DNA of 22,824 bases, from positions 1 through 22,824 of the forward strand of contig CAZXPY010000006.1 of NCBI GenBank assembly GCA_964643435.1. Direction: 5' to 3'. Both the position numbers and the translations under genes were made by a program. Under the pieces are notes generated by a model. It was not told where the DNA came from, made no database searches, and saw only the letters and a list, made by a program, of their open reading frames with translations. Below are positions 1 through 6,653 of this stretch, piece by piece. The stretch is from CAZXPY01 sp964643435. GTDB lineage: Bacteria; Patescibacteriota; Microgenomatia; Woykebacterales; RBG-16-39-9b. Position 1 is the stretch's first letter. Every line of letters starts with the position of its first letter.

Positions 1-6
1 TTGGGC

Positions 7-201
7 TTATTCTTTTCTCCAAGCACTGGTAATCATATTCTTAGTATCTTCCTCTGACATATTAGCCATATCTGGATGAGCGCTTGCTACGTGTGGTCCT
101 GCTTGGGCCATAATTTTTTCCAAAGCTTCTTCGTCGCTATCAGCGACTGCGCTAAAGGTCATTGGTTCATGACCTTGATCACAAGTAAATGTATAAGTCA
201 T
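7..201 (-). CDS. small DUF1059-like hypothetical protein
   Basis: A 64-aa soluble protein. It begins MTYTFTCDQGHE, with a Cys-x-x-Gly near the N-terminus, continues into an acidic helix (DSDEEALEKIMAQA) and has two His residues (PHVASAHPDM). This layout recalls the small DUF1059 family, whose function is unknown; the assignment is by pattern only. I place the start at the ATG at 201 because AAAGGTGGTGA lies just upstream at normal Shine-Dalgarno spacing. The in-frame GTG codons further up fall inside that SD. It is on the same strand as the two membrane peptides upstream but separated from them by a terminator hairpin. Base composition matches the rest of the window, unlike those peptides. 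Confidence 0.6.
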   Translation of the reverse strand: MTYTFTCDQGHEPMTFSAVADSDEEALEKIMAQAGPHVASAHPDMANMSEEDTKNMITSAWRKE

Positions 202-271
202 TAAAATCACCACCTTTCGGTTCTAAGGAATTTAGTTTAAAGTTTTAAATTAACTAAGTCAAGCACCTTAA

Positions 272-321
272 GATATAAAAATTTGGCAGGCGTCTCTGGT
301 ATAAACCAAACACGCCTGCCA
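272..321 (-). terminator. Rho-independent terminator of the small-peptide operon
   Basis: Read on the minus strand, GGCAGGCGT (320-312) pairs perfectly with ACGCCTGCC (293-285). An inner TGGT/ACCA stem closes a TTAT loop, and an AAATTTTTATAT run follows. It lies just after the stop of the 53-aa peptide and before the DUF1059-like gene, so it closes the two-peptide transcript. Confidence 0.75.
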
Positions 322-337
322 CTACTGGGTTGGAAGG

Positions 338-499
338 TCAGCGAGCTAGGAACATAACGACGAAGGTCCCCACGATCAACGCGAGAAACAACAGGTCGTA
401 TGCCCAATGCTTTCTGCTCCACCATGGTTCTCTCCTACCGAGGTAGAAACCCCATTTGGAGATATTCCTTGAAGGAACGAGCTTTAGCACGTTTAGCAT
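338..499 (-). CDS. 53-aa single-pass membrane peptide, second of a tandem pair
   Basis: A 53-codon ORF starting ATG CTA AAC GTG and ending GCT CGC TGA. It is preceded by AGAAAGGAG at good SD spacing. The N-terminal half is basic and Trp-rich (REPWWSRKHW, residues 24-33). Residues about 35-51 form one hydrophobic helix (LLFLALIVGTFVVMFLA), and the protein ends in Arg. Its start is 24 nt after the stop of the upstream 51-aa peptide, which has the same plan: basic N-terminal half, one C-terminal membrane helix, final Arg. Codons are G/C-rich, unlike the AT-rich neighbours. I recognise no family. Small membrane regulator, membrane-active peptide or phage/plasmid-derived protein are all possible. 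The coding call rests on the SD, operon spacing and membrane segment. Confidence 0.65.
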   Translation of the reverse strand: MLNVLKLVPSRNISKWGFYLGRREPWWSRKHWAYDLLFLALIVGTFVVMFLAR

Positions 500-523
500 C
501 GCTTCTCCTTTCTCCCCGCCACC

Positions 524-679
524 TTATCGGATCACGTAGACGATGGCTGCGCTGACCGCGATGGTTAGGAAGATAAGGTGGTTAAACCACCTTCGCAGGG
601 GTAGATCTCTCCTTTCTTTCACTGCCCCCAGCCGGTAGATGCCTCTTCCGATCACTGGGAATGCTGGCGGGATTCGCAT
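524..679 (-). CDS. 51-aa single-pass membrane peptide, first of a tandem pair
   Basis: A 51-codon ORF starting ATG CGA ATC CCG, with an almost consensus AGGAGGT seven nt before the ATG. Residues 1-33 are basic and rich in Arg and Pro (VKERRDLPLRRW). Residues 35-50 are one hydrophobic segment (LIFLTIAVSAAIVYVI), followed by a terminal Arg. By the positive-inside rule the N-terminal half is probably cytoplasmic (inference). A promoter lies directly upstream and the 53-aa peptide directly downstream. The G+C content is visibly higher than in the flanking genes, suggesting transfer or unusual constraint. No family recognised. Confidence 0.65.
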   Translation of the reverse strand: MRIPPAFPVIGRGIYRLGAVKERRDLPLRRWFNHLIFLTIAVSAAIVYVIR

Positions 680-704
680 ATCCTACCTCCTTCTATTGAC
701 CTAT

Positions 705-733
705 AGTTTACCACATCTTGAGTAAAATTGCAA
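705..733 (-). promoter_or_regulatory. sigma70-type promoter for the membrane-peptide operon
   Basis: Minus strand: -35 TTGCAA (733-728), a 17-nt spacer, -10 TAAACT (710-705). Predicted transcription starts about 20 nt upstream of the 51-aa peptide ATG. It interleaves with the aspS promoter on the other strand. Confidence 0.55.
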
Positions 734-746
734 GTTAAGTTACAAT
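718..746 (+). promoter_or_regulatory. sigma70-type promoter for aspS
   Basis: -35 TTGAGT (718-723), a 17-nt spacer, -10 TACAAT (741-746). This gives a leader of about 25 nt to the aspS ATG at 777, with no clear Shine-Dalgarno. The minus-strand -35 (728-733) sits inside its spacer. Confidence 0.5.
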
Positions 747-776
747 CGAATAAGTACGACCTATCAATTTTATTTA

Positions 777-2153
777 ATGAAAAGAAATTTAGCAAGCGAA
801 ACAGCTGAAAAAATTGGCGAAGAAGTTATTCTCTACGGGTTTGTTAAAGCTCGAAGAGATCACGGCAAACTAATCTTTTTTGATCTTAGAGATGCTTCTG
901 GTTTAGTCCAAGTGGTCGCTAATCCGGCAAATTCCCAAGATTCTCATAAAATCGCTTCTACCTTAAGTAGTGAAGATGTCGTTAAAGTAATCGGTAAAAT
1001 TGGAAAAAGACCGGAAAATAATATTAACCCAGATTTACCGACCGGAAAGATAGAAATAATCGCCTCTGAAATAGAGCTAATAAATAAAGCCGCCGAACTT
1101 CCTATACCAATTGATGGGGATGGTTACGAAATAGACGAGGCAGTAAGATTTAAGTATCGCTATCTCGATTTACGTCGAACCCGGTTACAAAAAAATCTTA
1201 AGGAACGCGCCAAAATTGTAAAATTCGTGAGAGAGTTCTTGGATAGTAAAGATTTTATTGATATTGAAACTCCCTATTTATCAAAAACTACCCCCGAAGG
1301 GGCTAGAGATTTTGTTGTTCCATCGAGACTAGCAAAGGGAAAATTTTACGCGCTCGCTCAATCACCACAACAATATAAACAACTTCTAATGATCGCGGGC
1401 TTTGAACGTTATTATCAAATCGCGCGCGCTTTCAGAGACGAGGATTTAAGAGCCGACCGCCAATTTGAACATACTCAAATTGATTTAGAAATGGCGTTTG
1501 TTGAAAGAGAGGACGTGATGAAAATGGTGGAAGACATGATAATATTTATTGCAGAAAAACTAGGTAAAAAAATTGCCAAGAAGCCGTTTCCAGTCCTTTC
1601 CTACAAAGAAGTCAAAAATAAATATAAAACAGATCGACCGAACCTTTCTACGGATAAAAATGAGCTTTCCTTTCTCTGGGTGCTGGATTTTACCTTGTTC
1701 GAAAAAACAGAAGGTGGGCAGTACACCTTTGCCCATAATCCTTTTGCCGCTCCAAAAGAGGAGTCCGTAAAAGATTTAATGGAAAAAAAGAATTTAGATA
1801 ATTTACAATCACTTCAATATGATCTGGTCTGTAATGGCGAAGAAATTGGTGGTGGTAGTATCCGTATCAACAACCCCGAAATCCAAAAACAAGTCTTTAG
1901 AATAATGGGTTATAATGAGGCTGAAATAGAAAAACAATTTGGGCATCTGCTTTCTGCCTACCAATACGGTGCGCCAACCCACGGAGGAATTGCACTAGGG
2001 TTAGATAGATTAGCGGCCCTTTTTTGTGGTGAAGATAATATTCGAGAGGTTATTGCTTTTCCAGTTTCTTCGAGCGGGGTTACTAGCGTAATGGACGCTC
2101 CCAGTGAACTTAGTGAGGAACAACTTAAAGAACTAAATTTGAAAATTTCATGA
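777..2153 (+). CDS. aspS: aspartyl-tRNA synthetase, compact form lacking the GAD insertion
   Basis: Charges tRNA-Asp (and perhaps tRNA-Asn, if non-discriminating) with aspartate; class II synthetase, cytosolic. Residues 1-105 are the OB-fold anticodon-binding domain (YGFVKARRDHGKLIFFDLRD). The catalytic core has bacterial-type signatures: TPEGARDF (172-179), AQSPQ (194-198), motif 2 FRDEDLRADRQ (219-229) with QIDLEM, and motif 3 HGGIALGLDRL (402-412). Bacterial AspRS is usually about 580-600 aa because a GAD domain of roughly 110-120 aa sits between motifs 2 and 3. Here the flanking segments are joined directly: KYKTDRPNL (282-290) runs after a few residues into LWVLDFTLFE (300-309). So the protein is 458 aa, with bacterial sequence but archaeal-like length. 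Its stop overlaps the next gene by ATGA. Confidence 0.95.
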   Translation: MKRNLASETAEKIGEEVILYGFVKARRDHGKLIFFDLRDASGLVQVVANPANSQDSHKIASTLSSEDVVKVIGKIGKRPENNINPDLPTGKIEIIASEIELINKAAELPIPIDGDGYEIDEAVRFKYRYLDLRRTRLQKNLKERAKIVKFVREFLDSKDFIDIETPYLSKTTPEGARDFVVPSRLAKGKFYALAQSPQQYKQLLMIAGFERYYQIARAFRDEDLRADRQFEHTQIDLEMAFVEREDVMKMVEDMIIFIAEKLGKKIAKKPFPVLSYKEVKNKYKTDRPNLSTDKNELSFLWVLDFTLFEKTEGGQYTFAHNPFAAPKEESVKDLMEKKNLDNLQSLQYDLVCNGEEIGGGSIRINNPEIQKQVFRIMGYNEAEIEKQFGHLLSAYQYGAPTHGGIALGLDRLAALFCGEDNIREVIAFPVSSSGVTSVMDAPSELSEEQLKELNLKIS

Positions 2154-3052
2154 GCGCGAAGATAGTTTGGAATTTTGTTTTTATAACTTTAATTCTATCT
2201 TCCCTTTTTTTCTTAAAGCCAAATTACGTATCTTATGAGAAAGTAATTCCAAGAGAGCCGCTTATTAGAGAGCTTCCTTTCCAAATTAGCGTAAACCTCC
2301 TCCCAAAAAAAATCCAAGAGTTACCACCGCCAAAACTTTCAGCCGGTGCCAGCGTCGTAGTTGATATAGATTCTGCAAAAATACTTTACGAAAAAAATAA
2401 AGATATCAAATTATACCCTGCCTCAACGACAAAAATTATGACTGCTTTGATCGCCAACGAAATTTTTCAAGAAAACCAAGTGTTTATAATCGATAAGTTA
2501 ATAGAGGGGGATCAAAAAAATATTTTTTTTATCGGAGAGAAAATTTTGTTTAAAGATCTGCTAAAAGCGCTTCTTCTTTCCTCTAGTAATACTGCCGCTG
2601 AAATTTTCTCTAGTGCCCATCCTCTCGGCCGAGAAGGTTTTATCGCCGATATGAACAAAAAAGCAAAAGAACTTTCCTTAAAAAATACTAATTTTGTTAA
2701 TCCCACTGGTTTTTACGATGAGAATCATTACACCACTGCTTACGATTTGGTCCTTTTAGCTAAAAAATTTGGGGAAAATCCGGAATTGATTAAAGTTACC
2801 TCCAGTAAGGAAGAAATAGTTTCTAATTTAGAGCGTACTTACTTTCATAATTTAAAAAATACGAATATCTTAGTGGGGAAGGATGGGGTTTTGGGAATCA
2901 AAACTGGTTGGACAGAAATTTCCCGGGGAGCACTGACGACGCTAGTAAATTTTAAGGGAAACAGAATAATTAGCGTAGTTTTAAGAAGTGAAGATCGCTT
3001 TACTGACACCCAAAAATTACTCACTTGGATTGCTAGTACCTACCGCTGGTAA
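2150..3052 (+). CDS. D-alanyl-D-alanine carboxypeptidase, peptidase S11 family
   Basis: Trims or remodels peptidoglycan stem peptides at the outer face of the membrane. An N-terminal hydrophobic segment (residues 6-22) acts as signal anchor. All three S11 motifs are visible: SxxK as S92-T-T-K95 (ASTTKIMTAL), SxN as S145-S-N147, and KTG at 251-253 (GIKTGWT). At 300 aa it ends soon after the KTG region, so the C-terminal beta-domain and membrane amphipathic helix of PBP5-like enzymes are absent. Its ATG overlaps the aspS stop by four nt, implying co-transcription and translational coupling. Its 3' end overlaps the convergent minus-strand gene by 36 bp. Cell-wall DacA/DacF function is likely; the exact subtype is not certain. 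Confidence 0.92.
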   Translation: MSAKIVWNFVFITLILSSLFFLKPNYVSYEKVIPREPLIRELPFQISVNLLPKKIQELPPPKLSAGASVVVDIDSAKILYEKNKDIKLYPASTTKIMTALIANEIFQENQVFIIDKLIEGDQKNIFFIGEKILFKDLLKALLLSSSNTAAEIFSSAHPLGREGFIADMNKKAKELSLKNTNFVNPTGFYDENHYTTAYDLVLLAKKFGENPELIKVTSSKEEIVSNLERTYFHNLKNTNILVGKDGVLGIKTGWTEISRGALTTLVNFKGNRIISVVLRSEDRFTDTQKLLTWIASTYRW

Positions 3053-4108
3053 AATAGTTTTAAAGTTAGTGGCTGCTCCATTAGTAACTCTCGTTTCACC
3101 TTCGAAGATAAAAATCGGTTGTAAATATTTTTGTTCTCTGGGATCATCAAAATATCCTAAAGATATTTGCCTAACTGAAACTTGGGTTAATTGTTCATTT
3201 GGAACCTGAATTTTTAAAGACCCTCCAGAGCGAAATTCTTCCCAAGCCTGTTGGCTAGTCTTTATTGGATAGGTTGAAAAAATATTCTTATTAATGTTCC
3301 AATAAATATAATTAATCCTAAAAATAACTTCCTTGCCTTGTGGATCAGAAACTATAATGGCGTTTACTAAGGCGTTTGTAGGGTCAGTTGATAATATTTG
3401 GTGGGATTCTTTTCCAATAATAACCGGTGCTCTGTATAAATCGACTTTGATCGCATTTGCCTCGGATAGTGAAGAAACACCAATAAAAGTAGTGGTTGAG
3501 ATTTTTAATGGAGTAGTTAAAAAACTTCCATTTTCAAGGTCTTCTGGCAACAACCCTCGTGATTTAAGGATGTTTTTAAAATAATTAGCGGCGGATATTT
3601 GATCCTCTTTTAGAGGAGAGTTTAGTATAGAGGGATCTTTTTGATAATCATAATTTAGATTAAAATTACCACTAACAATATTGATTACTAAAGAACGGGC
3701 GGCATTCTTTGGATCGGTCCACTGAAAATCTGTACTTGAAACGCTGGTTGGTTCAGTGCTAAATCCAAATGAAGAAGCTAATTTTTTTGCAGCATCTAGT
3801 GCTAAAAGATTAGGATTTGGAGAAACTATTTTATAGACTGGTAGAGTAGTCGGTGTTTTAGGAAGTACCCCTTCAATTGTATCCAAAGTTACCCTAACCT
3901 CCGCAAGAGAGGCGGCTATACCTTGAGTAAAAATCGGCGGGAGCTTACCAAATTTTTCTTCGGGTTTGGGTGGTAGTGGCGGGTTAAGACTGTTCCAAGC
4001 AAAGTAAACAATCCTTATAAAAATGAATAAAGAGACTAAAACTATTAAAGCAGTGAAGAGCCATTTAAGAATAGTACGGGTAAAGGTAGCTAATTCGGAC
4101 AGGTTCAT
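3017..4108 (-). CDS. membrane-anchored extracytoplasmic protein of unknown function
   Basis: A 363-aa protein I do not recognise. A membrane helix spans about residues 13-37 (LFTALIVLVSLFIFIRIVYF). It is followed by a Pro-rich linker (NPPLPPKPEEKFGKLPP) and about 300 residues of mixed beta-rich sequence with no Cys pattern, consistent with an exported domain tethered by its N-terminus. The frame is open further upstream, but I place the start at ATG 4108. That puts the start immediately after a TATACT -10 and directly before the membrane helix, while the longer form would overlap gltX and add a polar, Arg-rich stretch. It is divergent from gltX and convergent with the carboxypeptidase, overlapping its last 36 bp. 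Confidence 0.75.
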   Translation of the reverse strand: MNLSELATFTRTILKWLFTALIVLVSLFIFIRIVYFAWNSLNPPLPPKPEEKFGKLPPIFTQGIAASLAEVRVTLDTIEGVLPKTPTTLPVYKIVSPNPNLLALDAAKKLASSFGFSTEPTSVSSTDFQWTDPKNAARSLVINIVSGNFNLNYDYQKDPSILNSPLKEDQISAANYFKNILKSRGLLPEDLENGSFLTTPLKISTTTFIGVSSLSEANAIKVDLYRAPVIIGKESHQILSTDPTNALVNAIIVSDPQGKEVIFRINYIYWNINKNIFSTYPIKTSQQAWEEFRSGGSLKIQVPNEQLTQVSVRQISLGYFDDPREQKYLQPIFIFEGETRVTNGAATNFKTILPAVGTSNPSE

Positions 4109-4115
4109 TTTCCTA

Positions 4116-4143
4116 AGTATAGCAAAATTTATGCTATAATCAA
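4116..4143 (-). promoter_or_regulatory. extended -10 promoter for the anchored unknown protein
   Basis: Minus strand: TGC TATACT (-10 at 4121-4116) with TTGATT (4143-4138) 16 nt upstream. Transcription would begin at about 4109, so the mRNA starts essentially at the ATG (leaderless). Confidence 0.55.
4132..4140 (+). promoter_or_regulatory. extended -10 promoter for gltX
   Basis: TGC TATAAT, a perfect -10 with the TGn extension, sits 19 nt before the gltX ATG. No good -35 is visible, as is common for extended -10 promoters. It mirrors the divergent minus-strand TGC TATACT, the two forming an inverted repeat around AAATTTA. Confidence 0.6.
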
Positions 4144-4159
4144 GCGAGAAAGCCGAAAA

Positions 4160-5419
4160 ATGGTAAGAGTTAGAATCGCTCCTTCGCCTACTGGTATTCC
4201 TCATATCGGTAACACCAGAACTGCTTTATTTAATTTTCTTTTTGCTCGTGCAAAGGGAGGAAAATTTATTCTTAGGATCGAGGATACTGACCGAAAAAGG
4301 TTGATACCTTCCTCACTTACCGCAATTTATGAAATTTTGGACTGGCTAGGGTTAAAACCCGATGAAAAATATATTCAATCTGAAAGGTTGGAGATATATA
4401 AGGATCATGTAGATGAGCTAAAGGAAAAAGGTTTTGTTTACCAGGAAGAGGGTGCTTTGCATTTTAGGGTGGAGAAAAAGGGTCAGACAAGTTGGATTGA
4501 CCAAGTCGGCAGTAAGAAAATTACGTTTCAAAATAATACGCAGGAAGATTTTGTTATTGTAAAATCCGATGGGTTTCCTACTTACAATTTTGCAAATGTT
4601 GTTGATGACCATTTAATGAATATTACCCATGTTATACGGGGCGATGAGTTTATTTCTTCAACACCTAAACACATCATGCTTTATCAAGCTTTGGGGTGGC
4701 AACTTCCCAAATTTGCCCATCTTCCACTGCTTTTAGGGTCAGATCGCACCAAACTCTCAAAAAGGCATGGAGCAAAGTCGGTCCTCGAATTTCGTGAGGA
4801 GGGATATCTGCGGGAAGCCCTCATTAACTTTATGGCGCTTTTAGGCTGGTCGCCACCTTCTGGCAAAGAAATATTGACACATGATGAGATGGTCCAAGAA
4901 TTTGACCTTAAAGATATAAATCTGTCATCTCCTATTTTTGATGTAACCAAGCTTACATGGTTTAACAAACAGTGGTTGATGAGAAAAGCCCAGCAACCTC
5001 TAGAATTTGCTGCTCTGGTAAGCAGGGCTAGTGTTTATAGCGGAAAGCCGGAGTTTTTTGACAATGCACGGGGAACGGCGAGTATAGTAGCCCCACGCAT
5101 AGGTACGCTTCAAGAATATGATAACTTCATTAAACCTTTATATGAAGAGCCTAAAGCTGATAATAAACTGTTTGTTGAGAATTACAAAGAACATATTAAC
5201 TACGCTTTAAAAGTTTTAGAAAATTTAGATAAATGGAAAGAGAAGGCGATAGGAAGAGTTCTTAATGATTTAGTTAGTAATAAAAACTTTAACAAAGGGA
5301 ATTTCTTTATGAATTTAAGAATTGCGATAACAGGAAGTAGGATTTCTTTGCCGATTAATGATTTAATGTTTAGACTTAAAAAAGAAGAAGTGATTAAAAG
5401 ATTAAAGAAAATAATTTAG
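4160..5419 (+). CDS. gltX: glutamyl-tRNA synthetase
   Basis: Class I synthetase charging tRNA-Glu with glutamate. Organisms of this type usually make Gln-tRNA by the GatCAB route, and it may then also charge tRNA-Gln (inference). The N-terminus RIAPSPTGIPHIGNTRTALFN carries the HIGH signature (HIGN, residues 15-18), and KLSKRHG near residue 198 is the KMSKS loop. The C-terminal helical anticodon-binding domain is present (FFMNLRIAITG...), followed by KKEEVIKRL. At 419 aa it is shorter than the usual 460-490 aa. It starts at ATG 4160 behind an extended -10 promoter with a leader of about 13 nt and no SD. Its stop codon is immediately followed by the ATG of the first histidine kinase (TAGATG), so the three genes are probably one transcript. 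Confidence 0.95.
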   Translation: MVRVRIAPSPTGIPHIGNTRTALFNFLFARAKGGKFILRIEDTDRKRLIPSSLTAIYEILDWLGLKPDEKYIQSERLEIYKDHVDELKEKGFVYQEEGALHFRVEKKGQTSWIDQVGSKKITFQNNTQEDFVIVKSDGFPTYNFANVVDDHLMNITHVIRGDEFISSTPKHIMLYQALGWQLPKFAHLPLLLGSDRTKLSKRHGAKSVLEFREEGYLREALINFMALLGWSPPSGKEILTHDEMVQEFDLKDINLSSPIFDVTKLTWFNKQWLMRKAQQPLEFAALVSRASVYSGKPEFFDNARGTASIVAPRIGTLQEYDNFIKPLYEEPKADNKLFVENYKEHINYALKVLENLDKWKEKAIGRVLNDLVSNKNFNKGNFFMNLRIAITGSRISLPINDLMFRLKKEEVIKRLKKII

Positions 5420-6652
5420 ATGAAAAAACCTGCCGAAAAAGATTTAGAAAAATATCTTCATTTTGAGCATCTTTCAGAGATATTTACCTGGCTTGCAGTT
5501 ATAATTGGGTCTTTCTTAAGTTTCTTACCTTACGGGTTTCTTTTTGATAGAAAACCCCTTTATATTTTAAGCTCTTTTGTGGCTATCTTTAGCCTAGTTT
5601 GGTTTAGGCTTCTGCCAAAGAAGTTTTCTGGGAAAGAAAAGAATTTCATTTATTACCTAGCCAGCATGTTTTTTATTGCCTTAGTTGTTCATTTTACCCG
5701 CGGAGTCGAAAGCTACTTAGTTTTTCTGTACTACTTAACCAGCATAGCAACCGTTGTTAGTATGTCGCTGATACAGACAATCGTTATTGTTGGACTAGCG
5801 GTTTTATTTATTTTGGTTGAAGCCTTTTTCTATTTTGGAAGTGAAAAATTTTTAATGTCTCTAAGTTTAGCTGCTTTACATATTTGGGGGTTAATTCTGG
5901 TAGTTTCTTACACTCGTCTAATATTTAGAGAGGAAACAAGAGCGATTATTAAGAAAGAACAATCTTTGGTTGACAAAGAAAAGGAAATAGATAGGTTAAG
6001 GGATGAATTTGTTTTTATTATTTCCCACGAACTGCGTTCGCCAATTACGGCGATTAGAGGCTATTTAAGTATCGTTGCCCGGAATAAAAGGCTTAAAAAA
6101 AAGGTAGCTTCGGTTGTTGAAAAAATGTTTCGCGATAGTGAGGTTCTCTATTATTTAGTGGAGGATTTACTTGAACTTTCTAGGATCGAAACCGGTAAGC
6201 TTAAATTTAACCCAAGCGCCATAACTATCCGAAAGATTTTTACCCAAGTTATAAAAGAATTTAATCTTCCTTTGAAAGAAAAAAACGTCGCAATTTTCTC
6301 TAAAGTTTCTAAGAACTTAAAAACACTAGCAGACGAGGAAAGATTAAGAAAAATTTTAGAAAATCTATTGGCTAACTCTATTAAACAGGTTGAAGAGTTT
6401 GGAAAAATTAATATTAGTGCCCAAAAAACCCGCGATTTGGTTGAGTTTAAAATAGCTGATAACGGAATTAGTATACCTTTGGAGAGGCAAAAGAAAATAT
6501 TCGAAAAGTTTTATTCTCCTGCCCAAAAAGGAGTAGAAATTGGACTTTACTTAACAAAAAAATTAGTCGAGCTTCAGGGAGGAAAGATTGAGATTCAACC
6601 AACCGAAGTTAAGGGTAATAATGTAATTTTTACACTCCCCGTTGCTAGCTAA
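5420..6652 (+). CDS. membrane histidine kinase with intact His but degenerate ATP lid
   Basis: A 410-aa protein. Residues 20-170 contain five or six hydrophobic segments, a membrane sensor I cannot assign to a named family. A coiled linker (175-195) leads to a DHp domain with a canonical H-box, ISHELRSPITAIRGY, with phospho-acceptor H203. The catalytic domain keeps the N-box (ENLLANSIK, N315 and N319). The G1 box is D347-N-G-I-S rather than DxGxG, and the G2 region reads KGVEIGLYL, where the usual GxGxG has lost its middle Gly. Autophosphorylation is therefore doubtful (inference). The downstream gene is a paralogue with the opposite defect. No response regulator is adjacent; the nearest in the window is in the pilus operon. 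Confidence 0.85.
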   Translation: MKKPAEKDLEKYLHFEHLSEIFTWLAVIIGSFLSFLPYGFLFDRKPLYILSSFVAIFSLVWFRLLPKKFSGKEKNFIYYLASMFFIALVVHFTRGVESYLVFLYYLTSIATVVSMSLIQTIVIVGLAVLFILVEAFFYFGSEKFLMSLSLAALHIWGLILVVSYTRLIFREETRAIIKKEQSLVDKEKEIDRLRDEFVFIISHELRSPITAIRGYLSIVARNKRLKKKVASVVEKMFRDSEVLYYLVEDLLELSRIETGKLKFNPSAITIRKIFTQVIKEFNLPLKEKNVAIFSKVSKNLKTLADEERLRKILENLLANSIKQVEEFGKINISAQKTRDLVEFKIADNGISIPLERQKKIFEKFYSPAQKGVEIGLYLTKKLVELQGGKIEIQPTEVKGNNVIFTLPVAS

Positions 6653-6653
6653 A

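Noticed and set aside
237..425. 62-aa minus-strand ORF over the terminator and second peptide
   Set aside because: It runs through the terminator hairpin, overlaps the better supported 53-aa peptide in another frame and has no SD at its start.
4109..4204. N-terminal extension of the anchored unknown protein
   Set aside because: It would overlap gltX and its promoter and add a polar, Arg-rich stretch before the membrane helix. ATG 4108 fits the promoter better.
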